In this document: in pieces, positions 50,944-60,699 of the stretch
Layout: each line of letters begins with the position of its first letter
Position numbering within the stretch: position 1 is the first letter of the stretch
Source of the DNA: Oscarella lobularis
Taxonomy: Eukaryota > Porifera > Homoscleromorpha > Homosclerophorida > Oscarellidae
NCBI RefSeq assembly: GCF_947507565.1
Contig: NC_089189.1
Location: 2,232,001 to 2,296,000, forward strand
Direction: 5' to 3'
Length of the DNA: 64,000 bases
Program-made: the position numbers and the translations under genes
Notes under the pieces: generated by a model
What the model was told of the DNA's origin: nothing
The model's database searches: none
Seen by the model: the letters and a program-made list of their open reading frames with translations, nothing else

Positions 50944-51191
50944 TTGTTTGGCTTTTATAAAAGATCAACATCGTCATTTGCGAGCCTCCTTCTTCGATCT
51001 TCTTACTTGGTTTCTTCCTTAGTTAATTGTACGAGCCGTTCAGTTTCTATACTCTAAACACGCCCGTATATGAGATAGAAAGACCTGACTTTGTATGGTG
51101 TGTTGTTGAGGCCAGACAAGAGAAGAAGCCAAACGCACGTCGTTCGCGTGCTGCGTGTGCTGTCTGGTATGCCAATGCAAGGACGCCTTCT

Positions 51192-51298
51192 CGTGTGACC
51201 GGAACTCGTTCACTTCATATCCCGTAAGCGCAACGACACGACCACAAGTTGTGTCGTTGCGCTTACGGGATATGAAGTGAACGAGTTCCGGTCACACG
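51192..51298. repeat. Perfect 48-bp inverted repeat with 11-nt spacer
   Basis: The left arm 51192-51239 (starting CGTGTGACCGGAACTCG) and the right arm 51251-51298 (ending CGAGTTCCGGTCACACG) are exact reverse complements over 48 bases. The spacer is GACCACAAGTT. The element lies in the divergent promoter between Kelch-kinase gene C and the cytochrome-like gene, ending 39 bp before the latter's ATG. Such a perfect, AT-mixed palindrome could extrude as a cruciform or fold in RNA. It carries no transposon ends or target duplications that I can see. A fold-back artefact of assembly is possible. Confidence 0.97.
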
Positions 51299-51337
51299 GA
51301 CCACCGGGATCGAGCCTCATTGTGTCTCAACGCGACG

Positions 51338-52856
51338 ATGCTTCGACGTGCAATTGCAGCCGCAGCAGCAGTCGCTGTCACGGCGGGCGCAGGCTCCGCT
51401 ACCTACAAACAAAATAAGCGCTTTCAAGAAGACGGCATCAAGCAGTTTCACCGCGCTTCCTTCAACCAACCTCCCAAGGGATGGACTGGACCCGTTTTTG
51501 AGCCCAGTCTCGACTTTCCCCGTCATCCTCCGAACGGCAAACAATCGTATCCCTATCCCTGGGAGACGATCGATTTTAAAAAAGAACCCGAGAAATATCT
51601 CGAAGCTGTCTTGAATTACTGCTTCGAGGGCAACATCGAAACCGACTTCGTTCCTCGAAACAACAAAGTGCGGAAGTGGTACCACGCCCCGTGGATGACG
51701 CAAACGCCGTTCGGACGCGAGCCTCTACACGGACTCACCTTTGAAAGGCCAGCCCCTATTGGATACCTAGGCAAAAGCCAGAAAAGATTACTCCAAACCT
51801 GGGCTATGGGAATGTACAACGAAGCCGGTAAGTGTTTATAGGATAAATTAACCACATCCTTTCCCCTACCGTATACTTGCCGGAAGTGCAAGACAATACA
51901 GTATTGTGAGTGATAAGTTTTGCGTAGGCGGATACACCCTTGGCCAAGTTTGGACCAAGAAATACGAACCGACTTCTAAACCTGAAGGGCACTCACTTAA
52001 GTTTCCCAACGGTGCCGTCACTTTCAAACTCCTCTTCTCCCAAGCAAACAAACATGACCTCCCCTTTCTTGATGGCTCTCCCACGTGGAAAGCCACCATT
52101 GCCAGAAAGCCTTTTGACGACTACGGTGGTCCGAGCGTCGAGCGCACTGAGCCCAAAGACCTTCACCTACTCCAAGTTGACATCGCGGTGCGAGACCGTC
52201 GCGCTGGCGACACAACCGGTTGGATCTTTGGTACATTCATGTACCACGATAGCGTCAAAAACGAGTCGCCCTGGAAACGCTTGATGCCCGTTTGCCTCAT
52301 GTGGGGCAACGATCCTGGACTGGATCAGAAGAAATACGACGAAGGGTATCGTCCTAAAGAGTCTTGGGTTAATCCGGCCGCTATCAAAGCGCTTGAAATC
52401 CCCCACGCGAAACGTCCCTACTTGGGCTGGCTTGATCGCGGCAACGGTCCCGTTGATAATTACATATCGTCTTGCCTGTCGTGTCACGCTACGGCGAATA
52501 CGCCGCGACTCGAACTGACGTTCAAAACAGGGAAAGAAGGCAATATAATCGACAAAGAGGAACGCATTGTTCTTTTCTTTCGCAACATAGCTGCTGGCGA
52601 TCCATTCGGGTTTGTCGGTGATCCGCTGGATTATTCGCTTCAGTTGGCGGCTGGTGCTGACAGCAATGACGACTGGAGGGAGCACTGGTTGGAGCAGCAG
52701 CAGCCCAAGTTCTTGTCGCAGTTCTTTGGCCGCGGAGGGACTGAGTGGCAGCGTCCTGGTCCCCCGTTGTCTACGTTTCCCGAGCACAAACTTGCCGCTC
52801 GAGGAATCGTTCTCAGTGATTATTCCGACAAGGAAAAATCTGAGGTTGTTCAATGA
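51338..52856 (+). CDS. Monohaem c-type cytochrome-like protein, bacterial in character
   Basis: Two exons, 51338-51827 and 51928-52856, give 472 aa. The N-terminus (MLRRAIAAAAAVAVTAGAGS) is a basic then hydrophobic stretch that could be a mitochondrial presequence, signal peptide or anchor. One haem c attachment motif is present: CLSCH with Cys346, Cys349 and His350, inside NGPVDNYISSCLSCHATAN. Other conserved-looking blocks are GWIFGTFMYHDS, PWKRLMPVCLMWGNDPG and KRPYLGWLDRGNGPVDN. This arrangement reminds me of uncharacterised bacterial cytochrome c family proteins. I cannot name a partner or reaction. The alternative is that CxxCH binds another metal or is incidental. The single phase-1 intron with a GTAAGT donor shows it is a resident nuclear gene, not contamination. 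Start codon chosen as the first ATG, 39 bp after the inverted repeat. Confidence 0.75.
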
Positions 52857-53357
52857 GATTCGGACTTTTGACGGCGCACTGATGCATGTAGCTAAGCTGG
52901 CTGGAATCTTTGTTTGCTTTTGCATGGATGGGCGTAGAGGATTCCCTTACTCTGCATGACCGAACCATGACATATCGTTTATTACCCGCCTATATCTCAG
53001 CAGTCCAACTAGTCTCTATCTCAACAATTCTGCAGCAAACTACGACCGATTTGCAGCAAAAATCTTCCGCTCTTCGTTGCGCATCAAATATCCTTTTTAC
53101 GGTTTGCGCTCTTTGTCGCGCATCCTAACCATAACGTTCAGCAACAAGCGAAAATACTGAACATGATTCGCAAGAACTTTCGCTCTTGTTCGCGCCTAAA
53201 AATTTACATGTACATTTTCATTCCACCCTCGATCACAACATTTGAATTACTCTCAGAATTTCAATTCATGATACACACAACTAAAAAGGACTACACAATA
53301 TAAAATGGAAGTTTCAATGACGGTACGAAATTTCATGCAAAACACAGATGCGATAGT
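52857..53357. other. Convergent intergenic spacer
   Basis: Lies between the stop codons of the cytochrome-like gene (+) and Kelch-kinase gene D (-). It holds loosely repeated words such as TTGCGCATCAAA, GGTTTGCGCTC and GTCGCGCATC, which resemble parts of the 50-bp intron repeat at 34.5-34.9 kb, but they are too diverged to call one family. Nothing else recognised. Confidence 0.5.
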
Positions 53358-56149
53358 CTAGAAAAAGAAGTTATCTGAAAGAACGACTTTGTGACGACGA
53401 TTAGCTCCCTCTCCTTCAAACTTTCCTTTCACCATTCTCTTTATTGCCGGAATCCCGCTCCGTGCGAGTTCCTCTATTTCTCTTATCAGAACAGCCAAGC
53501 ACTCTGCACTCGTAGGCCTCTCTCTTTCGTTGGAAATCATTCTCGAGCAAATCACGTGAAGACGACTACGATTTCTCATAGGCATCAGTTGGCCATTCCT
53601 CTCTTCTGGAATAGGTCCCACCCCAGTGAATATTTCAATTAGAGACACGCCCAGACTATAGACGTCGCTAGGCAACGAGCTGCGTCCCGACGCGGGTGGC
53701 ATTCGTTCTGGAGCAAGATATTGGGGACTAAGGGGCCCCGCTGATTTGGAGCTCTCCGCCAAGTGGGCGGCCCCCAAATCAGCGACTTTGACTTTCATAT
53801 CCCTCGTCACCAAGACATTATTCGGACGAATGTCTGCGTGAACGTAGGGACGAGGTTGGAGCCCGTGAAGATAAGCAATAGCTGACGTCATTTCAACGAC
53901 AATAGACAGCTGCTCGTAGGGAGAAAGATAGCATGGAGATAAGTGAGCTGCATCAATGACTTCGCTCACTGATCCCTCGAGTATTTCCGAGACGATTTGG
54001 AATGGAATTCCATCTTCCATTACAGCACCGCATACACGGATGATGTTGGGATGATGGAGTCGACTCGCTGTCAGAACTTCTCGTTGGAATGTCGGAATCG
54101 TTCTTGGGGTTGTGATGAGGTCGTGAAATCTCTTTACAGCAACTGGCATTCCGTGCCAACGACCAATTATTACGTCTAGAGAAATGCCAATAGTACTAAT
54201 ATAGTATTTTGGTTGCTTTGTAACCTCCATATGCTCCTGAACCAAGTTTGTCGTTTGTGAGGCGAACTTGATCTGAACGAATGCTGAGCACGTCGAGAAA
54301 TTGATCGAGACTTTGTTTCAATTCTGCAAGTGAAGCTTCAACAGTTCTCCTAAGATTATGCTATTGATTATTGTTCAATTCATTTTTGAAGTTGTACATT
54401 TGTGTTTGATGAGCCTGAGCAATTTCCTCTTTCTCTGCTTCGAAAGAATGACGTTGGGCTGCCAATTCAGTTCTGCAGAAAAATAACGTCACGTGATTAT
54501 CAAATATTTTTTCTCTGTTCTTTACCTTAGAGCTTCAATGTCTCTCTGAAGAGAACTACAACGGATTTCTAACTCAGACCTAAGACAGATATGTCATTTT
54601 TTACAAACGGTTATTGGCCGATTTCTTGCTTTTGGGCTGTGACACGTAGTCTCTCTTCTTCGGAAGACTGGTATTGTACTTCCCAATGTTTTCTGCAAAT
54701 GCAATTATCATGTGACACAACTGTCACGTGACGCTATTTTTATTTATCTAATAATGTAACCTTTCATCTTGAAGATTTGCCACTTCCATTCTAAAGATGA
54801 TCTCCTTATTCTCATTATCTTTTTAAACAAAAGTAAAGAAACTCGCACCTCAATTGCTCTAACGTTCGTTTAAGTTCCCGAGTGTTCTGTGATTCATTTT
54901 CTGGTCCTGTTGATATCAATTGAGCTGAAGGAAGTATCTGAGTTTCAATCTTCACGTACGACTCGTTTGACGGACCTTGGAAAGGAAATTAAATATGATT
55001 TAACATCATTCTTCAATACCGAGAGTAAATTCATTCAGAATTTCTTTCAATTCTCCTCTTCGGTTTTCTCCCCCTGTGACAATGATCCGAGCACATCCAT
55101 CTCGATTCTCTACGCAATGGAGAGTGTGAAGATAAATAGGTGCCATTTTCGGGTGAAACTAATAAAAATTGATCACAAGTTGATATCAATAGCTCTGATT
55201 TCATACCGCGTAAGATTTTCTCATGTCAAAGTCAAGAATGTAGGCGTGGTCTGAAGCGTTGTCTTTGATAAACCCGCCAATGAGAAGAAAGCAATTTCTT
55301 TCTTTGAATCCTTGTTTTGATATTCGACAAATTCTGTGATTATATCGGGCGGATGGTTTTGGAAGGAAATCGATGGAAATCCATTTCTATTACAATTCAT
55401 TAATTATTGCCAAACATAATTAGGATTTACCTTTTCTCTCAAATCAATCACAAATGCATCATCTAAGGATTTATTGATATCATACCCTCCATGGAGTAAT
55501 CCTCGATGTTGATCAATCGTTTCCATGGCAGAATAGGCCCTTGATTGTGGTCTTTCTCCACTTAATTCAACATCCAACCAATATCCTAATCATCAACATT
55601 TGAATTATTTCCAGATTTCAATTCATGAAATTTACCTTTTTCTCTTCCCTCTTCAAATACAAATTCATAAATCTCATTATTCACTCTCCTTTCGAATTGT
55701 GCTCCTCCTGATTGGAGACGATCTTCAGGAATGACCCCGCTCCTTCCCCCAAACATGATCATTCTTCCTCCAATGGCCCACAAACAGCAGTAGTAGCGTG
55801 GCCAAGGTTTCTTTCCATGGATGGGCGTGGCTGCTTGGATCCATTTCATTTTCTTCGGATCCAAACCAAACACCTCTCCCAGAAAACCCCCGTCTTCCTT
55901 CCTTCCCCCGTACGAATACATGATCCCATTGATGACCACACATTGTGCTCCGTAGCAAGGAGGAGGAATATTCTTTCCTTCGGCAATACGACGGATCCAT
56001 TTCTTTTCTTCTTGGACGTTACATGTCCAAATTTCGTTGCGCGGGAAATAATGTGAAAATCCCTTTCTTCCACCGAAGAGATGCAATTCCTCGCCAATCA
56101 ACGCACTTTCGTGATTCGATCGAGGTTTAGGTGATGATGATTGGGCCAT
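53358..56149 (-). CDS. Kelch-kinase gene D: Kelch, coiled-coil, protein kinase
   Basis: Eleven exons: 56149-55636, 55585-55431, 55386-55207, 55158-55020, 54975-54849, 54790-54761, 54692-54630, 54579-54526, 54472-54398, 54349-54225 and 54175-53358, giving 759 aa with all phases consistent. The Kelch part opens MAQSSSPKPRSNHESALIGE, with YSYGGRKEDGG and WAIGGRMIMFGGRSG motifs. As in gene C, the 87-bp coiled-coil exon is reduced to an acceptor remnant in the intron. The Gly loop reads GSGAYG, and the kinase keeps VAVKRFH, HADIRPNN, DLG (AADLGAAH context) and APE. The C-terminus ends SDNFFF where copies A and B end SDSYHS. The intron after exon 54692-54630 begins GC (AA|GCAAGA). An in-frame ATG 75 bp upstream exists, but the paralogues start at MA(K/Q). 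Its start is 204 bp from that of GTF2E2, head to head. Confidence 0.87.
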
Positions 56150-56353
56150 TTCGTCGAAGAATGAGGTTTCTTTGCTGAGAGAGAAAGAAGGAAATTCTGC
56201 GATGGCGGCCGAAATGCCTATCAAAAGGAAATCATCCCAATTACTTAAAAAAGATGATTTTTACTAGCTTTCTCTCTTTTTCGAAAGGACAAACGGGTAA
56301 ACGGCTGATCGTACTCAAAGAATAGAAACGCCCGTATAAGAACAAACATTCGT
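56150..56353. promoter_or_regulatory. Shared divergent promoter of Kelch-kinase D and GTF2E2
   Basis: Only 204 bp separate the two start codons, which point away from each other, so both promoters and both leaders must fit here. I see no TATA box. The position implies a bidirectional promoter, and co-regulation of the two genes is an inference. Confidence 0.5.
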
Positions 56354-57719
56354 ATGGATCCTCAACTCCTTCGAGAACGAGAGGCTTTTCGAAAGCGGGC
56401 CATGGCCCTTCCAGTAGTAGAAAAGCATACGATGCCATCCGATAGCGTGGACAGCAAAAAGGAGAAGCATAAAGCGAAAAAGGCGAAGATGAAGAAAAGA
56501 GCGACGTCTTCCGTCAATCCCGGTCTGAAATACGAAACAATTTAGAGCGTATCTTGAACATCGAATGTCTTCCAAGGCTTGAAGAGTTCGATCGGGTCCG
56601 TAAGCGCTCAATTCAAAACGAAAAACAAGTTCGCAATTTTGAAAATGGCTGTCGATCTTCTAAAGGTAATTAGATGCAATGAATTTATCTGGTCACTTGT
56701 TCACCTATATAACTACATAATTTAATATTTTTTGAGGCTCGACACAGAGATGGCAAAGTGGATGAGCCTTTGAGTCTTGAGGAAATTCTCAAGGAGATAG
56801 ACTACTCTGACGTAGCTCCAAGTATTAGAAACTGGCTACCTCAGGTAAAAAATGGCATACGATTATATTCCGTCATCAGTCTATTTAATTTTTCAATTAG
56901 GCATTTCGAAATAATCCCAAAGTGACGTTGGCAGATGAGGACAGATATTTATTCAAGGTTCTCTTGTAGAGAAACGTGTATGTAGCTTACTTAGAGAGTG
57001 ACTCTTTTAGCCTTTATACAGAGTGAAGAATAGGGGTATGTTAGTCAATGTACTGAGAGAACATTGGAGAGAAGGTCTGGGTGGAATCAAGTTGGCTGAC
57101 ATGAGAGAATCATATCCAAAAACCGACTCTATGTTATCAGTAGAAAAATTCACATATAAAATAGCCCAGTGTGAAATTTTGTTTATAGGTTCTCAAAGAT
57201 GAAATCATAGCTTTGACTAGATCTGATAAGGAGGGTGTTCTATTCTATAATGATCCGGATTTGAAAATTCCTGTAGACGAAGGTTATTAATTGAATTAGA
57301 ATTGAAGTTGATTTTTATTTGGCGATGTTTAGATTTTCAAAAGTTATGGAGATCAATAAGCATCGAGGGTCTAACAGATACTGATATAGAAAAACATTTG
57401 CACACAGGTAAGTAAATTAATTTTAATTAAACTATTTAAAAAATATTGTTCTGCAGCTGGAATTGCTTCCATGCAAGGTTCAAGCGGAAGCATGCAGAAA
57501 AAAGTTTTTAAAAATTGATAAATATAACGATTATTTATTATTGACGTATTTAATTATTAGCCTGTGAAGCCGAGGAAGCAGCGACGCAGAGGCAATGCCA
57601 AGTTGCTCAACGAACACTTGGCCGGCACGGAATTGCTGAAGGAGTACACCGAAGACGGTCGTCTGAAAGAAGACGCTGAAAAATCAAAGGGTGGCATGCA
57701 GATAGAATTTAGACATTAA
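56354..57719 (+). CDS. GTF2E2: Transcription initiation factor TFIIE subunit beta
   Basis: Nine exons: 56354-56522, 56577-56665, 56737-56844, 56901-56957, 57011-57139, 57189-57282, 57333-57407, 57457-57503 and 57561-57719, giving 308 aa (human 291) with all phases matching. The start MDPQLLREREAFRKRA aligns with the conserved N-terminus and is followed by a Lys-rich tail. The tandem winged-helix core reads KFAILKMAVDLLKARHRDG, PLSLEEILKEIDY, EHWREGLGGIKLADM, then EGVLFYNDPD and FQKLWRSISIEGL. The basic C-terminus KPRKQRRRGNAKLLNEHLAG matches the family. TFIIE beta pairs with TFIIE alpha to recruit and stimulate TFIIH and to help open promoter DNA in RNA polymerase II preinitiation complexes. 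Exon 1/2 splicing (a 54-bp intron with flanks CCCG|GTCTGAAA and CCAAG|GCTTGAAG) is the least certain junction but is the only one that avoids two in-frame stops. Confidence 0.93.
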
Positions 57720-57890
57720 TCAATATTGATTCATTAGAACATCATGCATCGGCTAGCTAGTAATTTATTTGGATAGCATTTTTGACTCGATATGATTAGG
57801 TGAAAAGTTCGTGGTGCGATAATTTGTCATTTTTTTGGCGTTTTTTGTTTATGTCTAACGCGCGTTAAATCGAACGCTTGTTTACGAAAC

Positions 57891-59794
57891 ATGGCTCGTT
57901 CTCGCTGTTTCTTCGACATTGCGATCAACGGAAAAGCGGGTACGTTACTATTCGTTGTATTCGACGTCATCGAACGGGTTTCTCTAGTCGGTAGGATCGT
58001 TATGGAACTCTTTTCGGACATCTGCCCAAAAACGTGCGAAAATTTTCGCTCCCTCACGACTGGTGCAGAATTCTTTAGTAGAAACGCGTTCTCCTGTAAC
58101 GTTTGAGGGGGTAGGCGAGAAGGGAGACGGTCGAACGACGCTGAAACCGCTCCATTACAAAGGAACGCGATTTCATCGCGTCATCAAGAATTTTATGATA
58201 CAGTCGGGAGATTTTAGTCGGGGTACGGGAACCGGGGGCGAGTCGATATACGGGGGAATGTTCGAAGGTAAATTCAAAAATAATTTGTTCTGTTTTAATT
58301 GGAATTTTTTAGATGAGAATTTTAAAGTTAAACACGATCAAAAGTATTTGCTTTCGATGGCGAATCGAGGTCAAAATACGAACGGTTCACAATTTTTCAT
58401 GTGAGAAGTCACGTGATATTTAATCAAATGTCTATTTTTATTGATTTTTCTATAGAACGACTGTACCTTGTCCTCATTTGGATGGGTGTGCTATAGTGTG
58501 ATTTAATAATATTTTTATTTTATGTATTTATTTATTTTTAGTAAACACGTGGTTTTTGGTCGTGTCGTTCAAGGTAAGGATGTCGTTGATTTTATCGAGA
58601 ATCAGGAAACGGACGCGACGAATCGGCCCAAGTGCGAAGTCCTCATAGCGAATTGCGGTGAAATGGTTCTCGTCAAGAAAAGCGCCAAGCAACCGAAACC
58701 AAAAGCTGATGAGAGTGAGAGTGAAGAGGACGATGATTCGTCGTCGTCGTCATCGAGCGAGGATGAGAGGAAGAAACGGAAGAGAAAACGCAAGGAGAAG
58801 AAGAAACTGAAGAAAAAGAAGAAGAAGTCTAAGAAGAAGAAGAAGAGAAAGGAGGAGGAAGCAAGGTAAAGGGTTCCCTTTTTTTCTTTATAAGGAAGTG
58901 CCCCTTATCTCTTAGTATAAACGTAGTATCTGATAGGGATCTTATAGAAGATTTCTAAGTGATCCTTTGCACGCAGAGCACGCTGGGTCTTTTTATTACG
59001 CGCAATGCAAAATAATGAAGGTGAGGGTGCCCCTTTTCTCTATTACATACAAAGACATAAGTTCTGTATAGCGTAGTATCTGATAGGGATTCCGTATTGT
59101 GTATGTTTGCCTAATATTACGAGTAGAAGACTTCTAAGTAATCTTATGGGTCTTTTTTTACAAGAGGACTCGTCATAAATGATATTTATTCTCCAAGTGT
59201 GTCTCCCCTTTTTGTAGTGACGTTTCTTCTGCTGAGGAAGAGGAACCCAGCGGTGATTTACCGCCTGAAGAACCGCGTCACGTGTCCTGGTTATACAGAC
59301 GCAGTAGGAGTAGAAGTCCAATAGAAGGCCAAAGACAAACGTAAGACAATCGAGAATCAATATAGAAATTAATTAATCTACATCTCCAGTCACTCCAAGC
59401 GGGATTTACCGTCGAAAAGCGGCAAAGTAAAAGCACGTGATTAATTTAATTATGTATTAATCAAGTACGCATTCTCTAAGACATCGAAATCAGGAAGACA
59501 TCTCAAGGGGCGTGGCTCAATGGTAAGGAATCCCGGAAGTATCCCCCTCATCGCGTCAAGTGGTTTCGCCCTTAGCATTATCGATCTCCGACTCCTCCCC
59601 GAGGCGACTACGATAGCGGAATCGAAGAATCGCGTCGTCGAAGTCGTCGCCATGACGACCGCGACGACGATCGAAAGCGACGTCGACGTAGATCGCGATC
59701 GCGTTCGATTTCGTCGTCGGACGACGAACGTCGCGTTCGATCGTCGAAATATCGAAGCGAGAGGAGAAGTCGAGACGGCGGCGGATATTATTAG
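57891..59794 (+). CDS. PPIG: SR-cyclophilin, PPIG/NKTR-like peptidyl-prolyl isomerase
   Basis: Ten exons: 57891-57939, 57988-58062, 58115-58267, 58313-58400, 58456-58485, 58542-58865, 59218-59340, 59390-59426, 59481-59522 and 59576-59794, giving 379 aa. Residues 1-~180 are a cyclophilin domain ([35 protein letters not shown] with the catalytic Arg, [38 protein letters not shown]). An acidic and Ser-rich stretch, a long Lys block, SGRHLKGRG and a short Arg/Ser domain ending RDG(G)GYY follow. PPIG and NKTR carry the same order and act in nuclear speckles on splicing factors. This copy is half the human PPIG length because the RS domain is short. The acceptor for exon 3 (GTAG|GCGAG) was chosen because it restores [10 protein letters not shown]. 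Intron 58866-59217 contains a diverged 150-bp direct duplication (CGTAGTATCTGATAGGGAT at 58922 and 59072). Confidence 0.88.
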
Positions 59795-60408
59795 AAACGA
59801 GAGACCGCGAGGGAGGAGGCTTTATCGAATAAGAAGGTGGGTCTATACTAAGAACAGTGCGTGTCATTGAATTTGTCATGAAGCTTGTGTCTATTCAGTC
59901 ATCGCTCGCTGCTATAAATAACTCATCGCCAGGGATACGATGTAGCGTCGCGCTTTGTACGATGCTTTTCTTTCATCGATCGCGTGCGCTAAAGCGCGCG
60001 CGTGTTTTGGCATTTCCTTTGTCTAGTCTCCCGTGTTTCGTTCCTTTCATTCCGCAAGCAGCAGTGAACCGGTTGGAAACAAACACTTGAGGTGAGGTTG
60101 AATTGTGGCAAGTGGGCCGAGGTATGCGAATGGCACGCAGTTTGTGTCGCTTCCGCTTCGCAACAGCGTTGACCATATAAGGCAGTGACGCACTACCTCG
60201 CTTCCATATATGGTCGCACGGTCGCTGAGGCCCGGCTAATTGAATCGCGCGCTAGCGCGTCTTAGCGGATTTTTAGCGAAATCCGAGCGGCGTAAAAATA
60301 GTCGAAGAATCCGAACGATGCGACGCGAGCACGATATGAAGTCGGCGAGTCGCGATTCCAATTCAGTCCGTCGACATGAACTCTCTCGTGATGGTGGGGC
60401 CCCAAAAG
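59795..60408 (+). promoter_or_regulatory. Promoter and leader region of the SECISBP2-like gene
   Basis: Two perfect CArG boxes (SRF-binding consensus CC(A/T)6GG), CCATATAAGG at 60173-60182 and CCATATATGG at 60204-60213, stand 31 bp apart start to start. An untranslated leader exon probably follows and ends at a consensus donor AAAAG|GTGAGG (60408/60409). The leader intron would end at CCCTTCAG (60542). Open frames within (59857-60090, 60240-60407) show no family resemblance. Confidence 0.45.
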
Positions 60409-60597
60409 GTGAGGACTGCATGACGTCATCCGTCGTCGCGATACTCCCCGCTCCTTCTCCCCGTCCCCGGCAATTGTGTCATCACCGCCCTAAGACAACC
60501 ATTCTTCTCATTTTACCGGGTATTCTCCTGAATTCCCTTCAGCACCGGCGTAATGTGACTGAAAATAAAGTCCCCCTTGGTTCGCGAACACCCGCGT

Positions 60598-60690
60598 TTT
60601 CAGTCAGTCGAACGCCGGTTCAGTCACTCAAACGCCGGTTCCAGTCAGTTGAACGCCGGTTCAGTCACCCGAACGCCGGTCTCAGTCATA
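60598..60690. repeat. Four-copy 20-bp tandem repeat in the SECISBP2-like leader
   Basis: Copies of CAGTCAGTCGAACGCCGGTT with one or two changes each, and an occasional extra base, lie directly before the ATG at 60700. Because the unit length is not a multiple of three and varies, it is more likely leader than coding sequence. Confidence 0.75.
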
Positions 60691-60699
60691 AAAGAGCTC

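Noticed and set aside
58922-59090. GTAGTATCTG, a U2-like branch-recognition word, present twice
   Set aside because: Isolated 10-mer inside a duplicated intron segment, with no other U2 sequence around it.
59857-60090. 77-codon frame between the cyclophilin and SECISBP2-like genes
   Set aside because: No family resemblance, no splice support, and placed in a probable 3' UTR/promoter interval.
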